NCBI GenBank assembly: GCA_937926105.1
Contig: CALANS010000051.1
Location: 124,001-188,000 of the forward strand
Direction: 5' to 3'
DNA length: 64,000 nt
Source of the DNA: an uncultured Actinomycetes bacterium
Lineage (GTDB): Bacteria > Actinomycetota > Actinomycetes > Mycobacteriales > Nakamurellaceae
This document shows, one piece after another, positions 1 to 6,424 of this stretch; position 1 is the stretch's first letter, and every line of letters begins with the position of its first letter. The position numbers and the translations under genes were made by a program. Below the pieces are notes generated by a model. It was not told the DNA's origin. It saw nothing but the letters and a program-made list of their open reading frames with translations, and searched no databases.

Positions 1-5
1 GCACC

Positions 6-482
6 GTGGTGGAAATTGCCGGCCCGGCGGCCGCCGGCGGCACACGTGCCGCGTCGAAGTCGACCACCCGCCGCGCCGCCGGCGCATCGAAGTCGGCCGC
101 TGATAAGTCGACCTCCGCGAAGAAGTCGGCCACCAAGACCGCCGCCACGAAGCGAAAGTCCGCCGCGACGAAGGCGGCGCCGGCAGCCACCAAGCCGGCC
201 AGGTCCGCGTCGAAGAAGTCGGCGGCCGCCGCGCCCGAGGCCAAGCCCGCGGCGCGGGGACGCGCAGCGACAAGGTCGACCGCGAAGGGGGCGGCGAGCG
301 CCAAGCCCGGCAGGTTGGCGTCCGCGACGAAGTCCACGCGTACCGCGGGGCGTAAGAAGGCTGCGGCCACCGTGTCCCAGGCAGATATTCGCGCCTGGGC
401 GGTGGCGCAGGGCCTTGCGGTGTCGTCCCGGGGGAGGCTGCCCGGCGCCGTCCGTGAGCAATACCTTGCCGCTCAAGGCTGA
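6..482 (+). CDS. Lsr2-type DNA-binding domain on an H1-like Lys/Ala-rich protein (possibly 5'-incomplete)
   Basis: Nucleoid-associated protein of about 158 aa. Residues ~15-120 are almost only Ala, Lys, Ser, Thr and Arg in histone-H1/HupB-tail style (repeated KSAA, TKAA and KKSA units). Residues ~124-157 match the C-terminal AT-hook-like domain of Lsr2: an IRAWA helix followed by SSRGRLPGAVREQY, where RGR is the minor-groove contact in the family. The N-terminal Lsr2 oligomerisation domain is not visible. The frame starts with two GTG codons at positions 6 and 9, but no in-frame stop precedes them, so the gene may begin upstream of the window. Role inferred: DNA compaction or xenogeneic silencing. 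The next gene is convergent. Confidence 0.75.
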   Translation: MVEIAGPAAAGGTRAASKSTTRRAAGASKSAADKSTSAKKSATKTAATKRKSAATKAAPAATKPARSASKKSAAAAPEAKPAARGRAATRSTAKGAASAKPGRLASATKSTRTAGRKKAAATVSQADIRAWAVAQGLAVSSRGRLPGAVREQYLAAQG

Positions 483-595
483 TCCGGCCGGGAGAGCATG
501 ACCGGCGGCGGAGAAACGTGGCCGACCTGCGCCACATGCGTTGGGTCGCCGTAGGTTCCGATGATCATGTTCCTCGACCAGCCGGCGGCGGAGTA

Positions 596-1003
596 TCAGG
601 GCAGCAATGCCTCCGGGATCTCCGGGTCGGCGTCGGCCAGGAACGCCCGGACCCGGTCCACCTCATCGCCCTCGCCGAACTGCGCGGCCGCGCGGCCGAG
701 CGCGGCCAGCGCGCGCAGGAAGCCACGGTTGGGCTCGTGCGACCACGGGATCGGCCCGGCGCCCTTCCAGCCGTGCCGGCGCAGTAGGTCGAGCCCCCTG
801 TGGTATCCCACCCGGGCATAGGCGTAGCCGGCGACGTCGTCACCGCCGGTCAGCGCGCGTTCGGCCAGGTCGGCCCAGCCCGCGCTGGAGGCCGGGTGCG
901 CCCGCACGACATCGCGCGGATCGGCGCCGGCTGCCAGCTCGGCGCCGGCCTCGTCGGCCGGTAGTTGGATCGGTGGTGGGCCCAGCAGGTTCGCTCCGCT
1001 CAT
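596..1003 (-). CDS. DUF3151 family protein
   Basis: Conserved actinobacterial protein of unknown function, 135 aa. The family signature is clear: an alpha-helical N-half, then LLRRHGWKG, PWSHEPNRGFLRAL and a C-terminal acidic helix ending DADPEIPEALLP. The ATG at 1003 (MSGANLLGPPP) was chosen because GGCAGG lies nine nt upstream; an ATG at 1012 overlaps that site. No signal peptide or membrane segment is present, so it is cytoplasmic. It lies 111 nt downstream of the WXG100 pair on the same strand and could share its transcript. The function is not known for the family and I do not assign one. Confidence 0.85.
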   Translation of the reverse strand: MSGANLLGPPPIQLPADEAGAELAAGADPRDVVRAHPASSAGWADLAERALTGGDDVAGYAYARVGYHRGLDLLRRHGWKGAGPIPWSHEPNRGFLRALAALGRAAAQFGEGDEVDRVRAFLADADPEIPEALLP

Positions 1004-1114
1004 GTCGGCCATCCTGCCGGTCGGAGCCGCCGGTGCCGGCATCGACCCCACCACCGGCCGACCCTTCGAGGGATTGGGCCGACCGGCCCGGCCGACCCGC
1101 AGGGCCACGGCCGC

Positions 1115-1402
1115 TCACACCTGGAACTGGGCGGCGGCGGCCGCGTCCACCTGCCGGTACGACTGCGCCGCGCGCTGGACCGCGTCCGCCAGCGCCCGCA
1201 GCGCCCTCTGGCGGTCCTGCGCCGAGGCGGACCACCGTGCCTTGAGCGCCGTGTAGGCGGCCAGCGCGTCGGACCGCATGTCGCCGGTGGCTGCGATTGT
1301 CGTGTCCAGCTCCGCGAGGTGCGACTCGATTCGCCCCCAGGTGGCCACCAGGCCCTCGTGTCCGGAGTCCATGGCCGCGTAGTTCACCCTGATCGTGGTC
1401 AT
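1115..1402 (-). CDS. WXG100 (ESAT-6-like) protein with YxxxD secretion motif
   Basis: Small helical-hairpin protein of 95 aa, the size of the WXG100 family secreted by type VII (ESX) systems. The turn motif is degenerate: W57-S-A replaces W-x-G. A YxxxD signal (Y82-RQV-D86), the bipartite export motif of the family, is present near the C-terminus. The start ATG at 1402 overlaps the stop of the upstream WXG100-like gene in an ATGA, so the two are translationally coupled, as EsxA/EsxB-like heterodimer partners usually are. No ESX ATPase, EccB/C/D or MycP gene is in the window, so the pair is orphan here. Family membership is inferred from length, helix pattern and motifs. Confidence 0.7.
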   Translation of the reverse strand: MTTIRVNYAAMDSGHEGLVATWGRIESHLAELDTTIAATGDMRSDALAAYTALKARWSASAQDRQRALRALADAVQRAAQSYRQVDAAAAAQFQV

Positions 1403-1701
1403 CCCGCCACCGCCGGGGTCGCGTCGGCGATGGCCTGCTCGGCCTGATCGAATGCCTTGCCGATGGCGGCCAGCCCGGCGCCGTGCCCGAGCAGCGCGGT
1501 CGCGAGTGCCCGGGCCTGGTCGAGATAGCCGTGCATTGCCGTGACGAATCGCGGCGCCGCCGTACTGGAATGCCAGCCCGCGCCGATGTCGGCCAGGAGG
1601 TCGCGCATGTGCGCGATTTCGCGATTCAGTGCTTCGCCGACCTGGTCCACACCGGATGCTGCGGTGGAAATCCGCGCCGTGGAGACATCGAATCCGTCCA
1701 T
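1399..1701 (-). CDS. WXG100-like partner protein
   Basis: 100-aa, mostly helical protein with a central G-W-H-S (W43) where WXG100 proteins carry W-x-G; no Cys and no signal peptide. GGGAGGG stands five nt before the ATG at 1701, which fixes the start; longer upstream frames have no ribosome site. It is the first gene of a two-gene unit with the YxxxD-bearing WXG100 protein, overlapping it by 4 nt. As in other ESX pairs, one partner carries the YxxxD signal and this one lacks it. The inferred role is an antiparallel heterodimer exported by a type VII system encoded elsewhere. Confidence 0.62.
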   Translation of the reverse strand: MDGFDVSTARISTAASGVDQVGEALNREIAHMRDLLADIGAGWHSSTAAPRFVTAMHGYLDQARALATALLGHGAGLAAIGKAFDQAEQAIADATPAVAG

Positions 1702-1902
1702 CGTCCCTCCCCTGTGTCCGGCAAACCCGTGCCCGCCGGTGGCCATGCCGGCTCGATGGATGCCCATGGCGTCGCCGACACCGACCATGCTGGCCCCTCG
1801 GGCGGGGCCGAGAGGTCGATGCCGGGTGCGGATGTGGATGGAATTCGGACAGGGGGACAACTGCCGAGTACCGTTTCCGGCAGCGCCGTTCCCGACAGAC
1901 GC

Positions 1903-1935
1903 CAGAGGCCAGGACCGGCGTAGTCCTGGCCTCTG
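1903..1935. repeat. Perfect 13-bp inverted repeat with 7-nt loop
   Basis: CAGAGGCCAGGAC (1903-1915) and its exact reverse complement (1923-1935) flank CGGCGTA. It lies in the 597-bp gap between the divergent WXG100 pair and the aminotransferase, about 200 bp upstream of the first WXG100 start. No T-run follows on either strand. It could be a factor-dependent terminator, an operator or part of a transcribed RNA; the sequence does not decide. Confidence 0.6.
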
Positions 1936-2170
1936 ACGAGCTCCGTTTCCATGCGGGCGTCGCACGGAACTGGGCGCAATGCCGTCCGGCATGCGGTGCC
2001 GGGGCTGACACTATGATGCGTGGGCCCCGCAGGTGGTTCCATCAATTTCCCCGAATTTGGGCCCCTGCGACGCGATTGTGATGCGACCTTTAACGGCCCA
2101 CCGCAGGTGCTTTATCCGCATATCCCGGTCGCTTTACCGACGGCTGAAGAATCCAGCCGGATACCCGGGG

Positions 2171-2214
2171 CAGCGCCACCCACCGCCCCGCGTCGGGCGG
2201 CGGGTGGCGCGCTG
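2171..2214 (+). other. Long stem-loop in the 5' region of the aminotransferase gene
   Basis: Arms at 2173-2188 and 2195-2210 pair over 16 bp with a single mismatch around the loop CGCGTC; a short outer extension (CAGC/GCTG) is possible. The hairpin ends about 85 nt before the aminotransferase GTG, so if transcribed it sits in that mRNA's leader. No U-tract follows. The rest of the gap 1702-2298 holds a TATGAT -10-like hexamer at 2012-2017 and no convincing small gene. Confidence 0.5.
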
Positions 2215-2298
2215 GGAGAATGGTCCTTGGCCGCCCGGGGCAGCATCGCCCCCACGTGGTCGTCACCCGCCAGCCCGTCACCGCCTGGAGAGCCTGCC

Positions 2299-3576
2299 GT
2301 GCCTGCCCGACCACTGTCCGAACTCACGCCTGCCGACCTCGCTGCCTTCCGCGCCGAACAGCGGGCCGCCTACGATGCGCTGCGCGCCCAGCACCTCGCA
2401 CTGGACCTGACCCGGGGCAAGCCGTCCAGCGCCCAATTGGATCTGGCGAACCGGCTGCTGGACCTGCCGGACGGTTATCGGTCCGCCGACGGCACGGACG
2501 TGCGCAACTATGGCGGGCTGGCAGGTCTCCCTGAGCTCCGAGCGATCTTCGCGGAACTCCTCGGGGTGGATGCGGCGCAACTCGTGGCGGGCGGCAACTC
2601 CAGCCTGACCATGATGCGAGAGGTGCTCAACTTCTGTCTGCTCTATGGCGCGGTGGACTCGCAGCGGCCGTGGAGCGCCGACGGCACCATCCGTTTTGTC
2701 TGCCCGGTGCCCGGATACGACAGGCACTTCACCCTCTTGGAGTCGCTGGGCATCGAGATGATCACCGTCCCCATGACCGATGATGGGCCGGATCCGGATG
2801 CCACCGCCGCGTTGGTGCGGGACGACCCGTCCGTGCGCGGCATGTGGATCGTGCCGACCTACGCCAACCCGTCCGGCTCGGTGTGCACCCAGGAGGTGGC
2901 TGCGGCGCTGGCCGCGATGCCGACCGCGGCGCCCGACTTCAAGATCTTCTGGGACAACGCCTACGCGCTGCACCACCTGACCGAGGCGGAAGCCAAGAGC
3001 GCGGACGTGCTGTCCCTGGCGTCGGCGTCCGGGCACCCGAACAGGCCGATCATGTTCGCCTCCACCTCCAAGGTCACCTTCGCCGGCTCGGGAGTGGGCT
3101 TCCTGGCGGGGTCGGCCGAGAATGTCGACTGGTATCTGCGGCGTCTGGGACAGGGCGGCATCGGCCCGGACAAGGTGAACCACTTGCGGCATGCACAGTT
3201 CTTCGGCGATGCCGACGGAGTGCGAGCCCACATGGTCAAGCACCGCGAGATCATTGCGCCGAAATTCGCTGCCGTGGACGAGATCCTGACCGAGCAGCTG
3301 GACGGTCTGGGGATCGCCACCTGGACCCGGCCGGTGGGTGGATATTTCGTCAGCCTGGACGTGCCGGATGGCGCGGCGGCCCGCACCGTGGCGTTGGCCA
3401 AGGACGCCGGGATCGCGCTCACCCCGGCCGGTTCGTCCTTCCCGTATCACCGCGATCCGCGGGACCGGAACATCCGGCTGGCCCCGACCATGCCGCCGCT
3501 GGCGGAGGTGCAGACGGCCATGCGGGGGCTGGCGGTCTGCGTGCGGCTGGCGGCCGCGGAGCAGTTGGCCGGCTAG
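2299..3576 (+). CDS. Aspartate aminotransferase, MocR-like fold-type I (Rv3722c-like)
   Basis: PLP-dependent transaminase, 425 aa, of the subgroup that includes the mycobacterial aspartate aminotransferase Rv3722c (about 435 aa). It interconverts aspartate and oxaloacetate with a 2-oxoacid in the cytoplasm and so controls nitrogen distribution. Visible: LTRGKPSSAQLDL near residue 38, the cofactor-binding YANPSG (~188-193) and WDNAYAL (~218-224), and the Schiff-base lysine K258 in STSKVTFAG; a C-terminal Arg region (RNIRLAPT) fits the alpha-carboxylate site. GGAG eight nt before the GTG at 2299 sets the start, although the frame stays open much further upstream. It is monocistronic, with structured DNA on both sides. 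Confidence 0.88.
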   Translation: MPARPLSELTPADLAAFRAEQRAAYDALRAQHLALDLTRGKPSSAQLDLANRLLDLPDGYRSADGTDVRNYGGLAGLPELRAIFAELLGVDAAQLVAGGNSSLTMMREVLNFCLLYGAVDSQRPWSADGTIRFVCPVPGYDRHFTLLESLGIEMITVPMTDDGPDPDATAALVRDDPSVRGMWIVPTYANPSGSVCTQEVAAALAAMPTAAPDFKIFWDNAYALHHLTEAEAKSADVLSLASASGHPNRPIMFASTSKVTFAGSGVGFLAGSAENVDWYLRRLGQGGIGPDKVNHLRHAQFFGDADGVRAHMVKHREIIAPKFAAVDEILTEQLDGLGIATWTRPVGGYFVSLDVPDGAAARTVALAKDAGIALTPAGSSFPYHRDPRDRNIRLAPTMPPLAEVQTAMRGLAVCVRLAAAEQLAG

Positions 3577-3588
3577 CGGTGACGGACT

Positions 3589-3688
3589 CCATAGACGCAG
3601 AGGGGCCCGGGCCGGCATGGCCCAGGCCTCCCTGCCTTCTCAGCGCACCGTCCGCGCGCGGGCGTCGTGCGCGGACGGGCGTCTATGG
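3589..3688 (+). other. Candidate structured RNA: predicted three-way junction
   Basis: The 100-nt segment folds on paper as a three-way junction. The closing stem is perfect over 10 bp (CCATAGACGC at 3589-3598 with 3679-3688). One internal stem, ~3600-3631, pairs GAGG..GGGCC with GGCCC..CCTC. A second internal stem is a perfect 10 bp (3648-3657 with 3669-3678, loop 3658-3668). It begins 13 nt after the aminotransferase stop. No T-run follows. It could be a 3'-UTR element, a bidirectional terminator or a small RNA; I recognise no known RNA family and the strand is uncertain. The remaining gap sequence, 3689-3845, shows no gene. Confidence 0.4.
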
Positions 3689-3845
3689 CGCCGGCGCTGG
3701 GCCTCGGTGAGCCTCGCTGCGCCGGCTGCTGTGCTCGTCGTCACATCCTGCTGCGGCGTTACTCGTTTCGCAGCGATTTTGACAAATTGTTATCTTCGAC
3801 GGCCGCATCGCGCCGTTTCGGAGGGTGTAAATGGTGAAGGAATGG

Positions 3846-3888
3846 TAAAAGACAGTCCCGCCGCCGCACCGCGATGCAGCGACGGGAC
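3846..3888 (-). terminator. Rho-independent terminator of the Rpf-like gene
   Basis: Read on the minus strand, GTCCCGTCGC (3888-3879) pairs with GCGGCGGGAC (3864-3855) over 10 bp with one G-U pair, followed directly by TGTCTTTT. It lies 29 nt past the stop of the Rpf-like gene. It is the clearest intrinsic terminator with a U-tract in this window. Confidence 0.75.
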
Positions 3889-3916
3889 CGGGTCCATACC
3901 GGGCACCGTGACGTGC

Positions 3917-4903
3917 CTACTTGACCTTCCCCTCCCAGGCGGCCTTCCAGGTCTTCGGCCCGATGATGCCTGAGTCGTAGATCCCGTTGCGCCGCTGCAA
4001 GTCCAGCACGGACGCCTTGGTCACGTTGCCGTAGTAGCCGGTGCCGGACAATGGGTATCCCCGGTGCCCCAACTGCTTTTGGAAGCACTGAAGGTCGCGG
4101 GCGGTGTCGCCGAAGTAGAATTGTTTGCCCGGCCACGGTGGGGCAGTCTTGGCGCCCACGTGACAGGACTTGTCGGTCGCCGGCGTGTAGGTGACGGTGC
4201 TGTTGCTGCCGGACTTGCGGGCATTACTGGTGTCCCACGCGGCCGCCCAGGTCTTGGGGCCGATGAATCCCACCACGTTCAGGCCGGCCTTGCGCTGGAT
4301 GGCCAGCACGGCCTTTTCCGTCTTGGGGCCGAAATAGCCGGTGCCGACCAAGCCGTAGCCGAGCTTGCCCGCCTGCTTCTGCCAGGTCTTCAGCGTGGTC
4401 GAGTAGTCGCCCTGGAAGTACTGCCGGCCCGGCCACGCCGGCGCCGATGACGTGGAGCCGCCGGAACTGCTGCCGGAACCACCACCCGATTCGCTGCCGG
4501 TCGATCCGGAGCTGCCCGGCTTCGGCGGCATGACCCCGCTACCCGCGTCACCGTCCTCGGACAGGCCCACCAGTGCGGCGCACGTCCAGGGCTCCCAGCC
4601 GCGCATCCGGTAGAGAATCAGCGCGCGATAGTCCTGCTCGGACTTGCTGGCCTGGTCGGGATAGCCGGAACCGCCAACCGACCGCCAGGTCGACAGGTCG
4701 AACTGGTAGGCGCCGTAGTAGCCGTTGCCGGTGTTGATGTCGTAGCGATTGCTGGACTCGCACATCCGCAGCTGATACCACGCGTTGGCGGACGGGTCCG
4801 CGGACGCGGTGCCGGCGGTGACCAGCGACAGCGTGGCCGCGGCCAACGTGGTGCCAACAGCGGCGCCGATGAACCTGCGCAGGGGTCTAACGAAGCGACG
4901 CAC
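3917..4903 (-). CDS. Secreted Rpf-like transglycosylase with two peptidoglycan-binding domains
   Basis: Exported muralytic enzyme, 328 aa, that cleaves peptidoglycan glycan strands and in relatives promotes resuscitation from dormancy. Domains: signal peptide 1-35 with cleavage after ASA; Rpf/transglycosylase domain ~36-110 containing RMCESSNRYDINTGNGYYGA, with catalytic E49 and the conserved Cys pair C48/C108; a Ser/Gly linker ~120-160; then two PG_binding_1 domains (~165-230 and ~260-325), each ending with a GPKTWxAAW motif. The GTG at 4903 was chosen because GGAGAGGA precedes it and it begins exactly at a signal peptide; the frame stays open to 5134 only because of high GC. It is monocistronic, with its own promoter, a long leader and a terminator. 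Confidence 0.88.
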   Translation of the reverse strand: MRRFVRPLRRFIGAAVGTTLAAATLSLVTAGTASADPSANAWYQLRMCESSNRYDINTGNGYYGAYQFDLSTWRSVGGSGYPDQASKSEQDYRALILYRMRGWEPWTCAALVGLSEDGDAGSGVMPPKPGSSGSTGSESGGGSGSSSGGSTSSAPAWPGRQYFQGDYSTTLKTWQKQAGKLGYGLVGTGYFGPKTEKAVLAIQRKAGLNVVGFIGPKTWAAAWDTSNARKSGSNSTVTYTPATDKSCHVGAKTAPPWPGKQFYFGDTARDLQCFQKQLGHRGYPLSGTGYYGNVTKASVLDLQRRNGIYDSGIIGPKTWKAAWEGKVK

Positions 4904-5126
4904 GCGCCGTCCTCTCCGGGTCGCCGTCGCGGGGGCCTCGTCACCATGGGTGCGCCCAGGGGCACCGACGATCGGTGACGCGCTGCTGCCCGTCCGCCGA
5001 TGCCGCATCCCCTTGCCGGCACCGACGGTTGCGTTCCCCGCTCGACCGTGCGCTCGCTGCTGCCCCTCCGGTGTCGCGAAGCGAGGGGTCGCGACCGCCG
5101 ACGGGTCGTCGAAACGGCGACGACCG
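4904..5126 (-). promoter_or_regulatory. Long structured 5' leader of the Rpf-like gene; possible c-di-AMP (ydaO-type) riboswitch
   Basis: From the predicted transcription start (~5126) to the GTG is about 220 nt. The stretch is GC-rich with several self-complementary parts, for example TCGCCGT near 5120-5114 opposite ACGGCGA near 4928-4922, and it contains GCGGGGAACGCAACCG and GGCAAGGGGATG segments loosely like the conserved core of ydaO elements. Actinobacterial rpf genes are well known for ydaO c-di-AMP riboswitches of about this length. I could not match the full consensus by eye, so the class is a hypothesis. Confidence 0.35.
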
Positions 5127-5132
5127 TGTCCC

Positions 5133-5162
5133 ACCGTAGATCACGAGTCACACAAGTCACAA
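5133..5162 (-). promoter_or_regulatory. Predicted promoter of the Rpf-like gene
   Basis: On the minus strand TTGTGA (5162-5157) and TACGGT (5138-5133) are separated by 18 nt. The -10 fits the actinobacterial TANNNT consensus. A start around 5126 gives the gene a leader of about 220 nt. Confidence 0.45.
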
Positions 5163-5233
5163 GTACCCCAGCAAACACAGCATGCACGCCAGTGGTGACG
5201 ACGGTGCGTAGCGACACGCCGTCGGAGGGCAGA

Positions 5234-5251
5234 AATCACACACATGTGATT
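5234..5251. promoter_or_regulatory. Palindrome AATCACA-N4-TGTGATT between divergent genes
   Basis: A perfect 7-bp inverted repeat around CACA, about 70 bp upstream of the predicted Rpf -35 box and 150 bp before the EamA start. The half-sites TCACA/TGTGA are those of CRP sites but point outwards rather than inwards, so it is not a standard CRP box. It may be an operator for either gene. The rest of the gap 5163-5401 shows no gene. Confidence 0.35.
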
Positions 5252-5401
5252 CATGGAATCGCTGGCGGGCCCTAGTCCGGGGGGTGTTGCCCGGCGATGG
5301 ACCGGCGCGGGTGTCGCACCGGGGGCGTACCGTGCAGCCGGACATATTCCCGGTGCGGTCTTGTCGATCGAGCCCGGTCGCGCGGCCCGAAGGGAGAGCC
5401 G

Positions 5402-6304
5402 GTGAGTCGTCGTGGGTGGCTGCTGTTCGCGGCGCTGAGCCTGCTCTGGGGTGTCCCGTACCTGATGATCCGGGTCGCGGTCGACGTCTACGACCCGGTG
5501 GTGGTGGCGTTCGGACGCACGGCGCTGGGCGGCCTGGTGCTGCTGCCGATCGCGCTCGGTCGGCGGCAACTGATCCCGGTGCTGCGGCGGTGGCGGCACC
5601 TGCTGCTGTACACGCTGGTGGAGATCGTCGGGCCATGGTGGCTGCTGGGGCACGCCGAGACGCGGCTGGACAGCTCAACGGCCGGGTTGCTGGTGGCGAT
5701 GGTGCCGTTGCTGACTGCGGTGCTGCTGGTGGTGACGGGGCGGGACCGGATCGGCCCGCGGCGGGTGACGGGGCTGATCATCGGATTTGGCGGGGTGGCG
5801 GCGCTGGTCGGCATCGACCTCGACCTGCACGACGTGGGGGCGGTGCTGGCCGTGGTGGGCACCGTGATCGGCTACTCCTTCGGTGCGTACATGATGGCTC
5901 ACCTGCTGGGAGACCTGCCGCCGATCGGCGTCGTCACCGGTTCGCTCCTGTTATCGGCGACCATCTATCTGCCATTCGCACTCTGGCTACGCCCGGACCA
6001 TCTGACCGCAAACGCGACCTGGTCCGTGGTCGGCCTGGGCGTGCTGTGCACGGCGCTGGCGTTCGTCTGCATCTTCGCGCTGATCGCCGAGGCGGGGCCG
6101 AGTCGCGCCACCGTGATCACCTACGTCAATCCGGCGATCGCCATCGTGTTGGGCATCATCGTGTTGGGCGAGCCGTTCACCGTGGGCGTGGCGATCGGAT
6201 TCCCGTTGGTGATCATCGGCGCCCTGCTCGCGACATCGCGCACCAAGGAGCACGCGCCACCTCCGGAGGAGGACCAGGTGGCCGAGGCGCCGCTGATCGG
6301 CTGA
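5402..6304 (+). CDS. EamA/DMT-family transporter
   Basis: Integral membrane protein of 300 aa with ten hydrophobic segments arranged as two EamA repeats (~1-140 and ~150-285), the drug/metabolite transporter fold (RhaT/YdcZ-like), probably exporting a small metabolite. Family hallmarks: a first helix LLFAALSLLWGVPYLMIR, and A-FVCIFALIAEAGPSRATVITYVNP-type helices 8-9 with a Pro after the gated helix. The start is GTG 5402, with AGGGAG five nt upstream. A short charged tail ends the protein. The substrate cannot be read from sequence. A strong hairpin follows the stop. Confidence 0.85.
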   Translation: MSRRGWLLFAALSLLWGVPYLMIRVAVDVYDPVVVAFGRTALGGLVLLPIALGRRQLIPVLRRWRHLLLYTLVEIVGPWWLLGHAETRLDSSTAGLLVAMVPLLTAVLLVVTGRDRIGPRRVTGLIIGFGGVAALVGIDLDLHDVGAVLAVVGTVIGYSFGAYMMAHLLGDLPPIGVVTGSLLLSATIYLPFALWLRPDHLTANATWSVVGLGVLCTALAFVCIFALIAEAGPSRATVITYVNPAIAIVLGIIVLGEPFTVGVAIGFPLVIIGALLATSRTKEHAPPPEEDQVAEAPLIG

Positions 6305-6318
6305 TCTGCCCCAGCCTT

Positions 6319-6346
6319 CAGTGCGCCCCCGATCGGGGTCGTACTG
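6319..6346 (+). terminator. Hairpin terminator after the EamA gene
   Basis: CAGTGCG-C-CCCC (6319-6330) pairs with GGGG-T-CGTACTG (6335-6346) around GATC, including one G-U pair and one mismatch. It begins 14 nt past the EamA stop. It lacks a T-tract, as many actinobacterial terminators do. Confidence 0.55.
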
Positions 6347-6388
6347 AGTGGCGATATGGCCGGTTATTGCAGCATCCGCCACCGATAC

Positions 6389-6418
6389 TTGACACGCGTG
6401 TTCGTATCTTTGTACAAT
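6389..6418 (+). promoter_or_regulatory. Near-consensus sigma-70 promoter giving a leaderless mRNA
   Basis: TTGACA (6389-6394) and TACAAT (6413-6418) are spaced by 18 bp. The ATG of the 13E12 gene lies six nt after the -10 box (6425), where transcription should begin, and no Shine-Dalgarno sequence is present, so the mRNA is predicted to be leaderless. Confidence 0.7.
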
Positions 6419-6424
6419 GGACTT

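Noticed and set aside
1936..2298. Possible SRP 4.5S RNA or tRNA-Ser gene, expected from mycobacterial gene order
   Set aside because: No GGAAG-containing SRP tetraloop core and no tRNA cloverleaf could be built on either strand; a GGCTG-loop-CAGCC arm near 2141 lacks U33 and the other arms.
3589..3688. Miniature transposon (MITE) explanation for the 10-bp terminal inverted repeats
   Set aside because: No target-site duplication flanks the repeats and the internal stems are better explained by RNA structure; a copy search elsewhere in the genome was not possible.
3831..3848. A five-codon frame (MVKEW) behind GGAGGG, like a leader peptide
   Set aside because: It lies inside the terminator region of the opposite-strand gene and no structural gene follows it on the plus strand.
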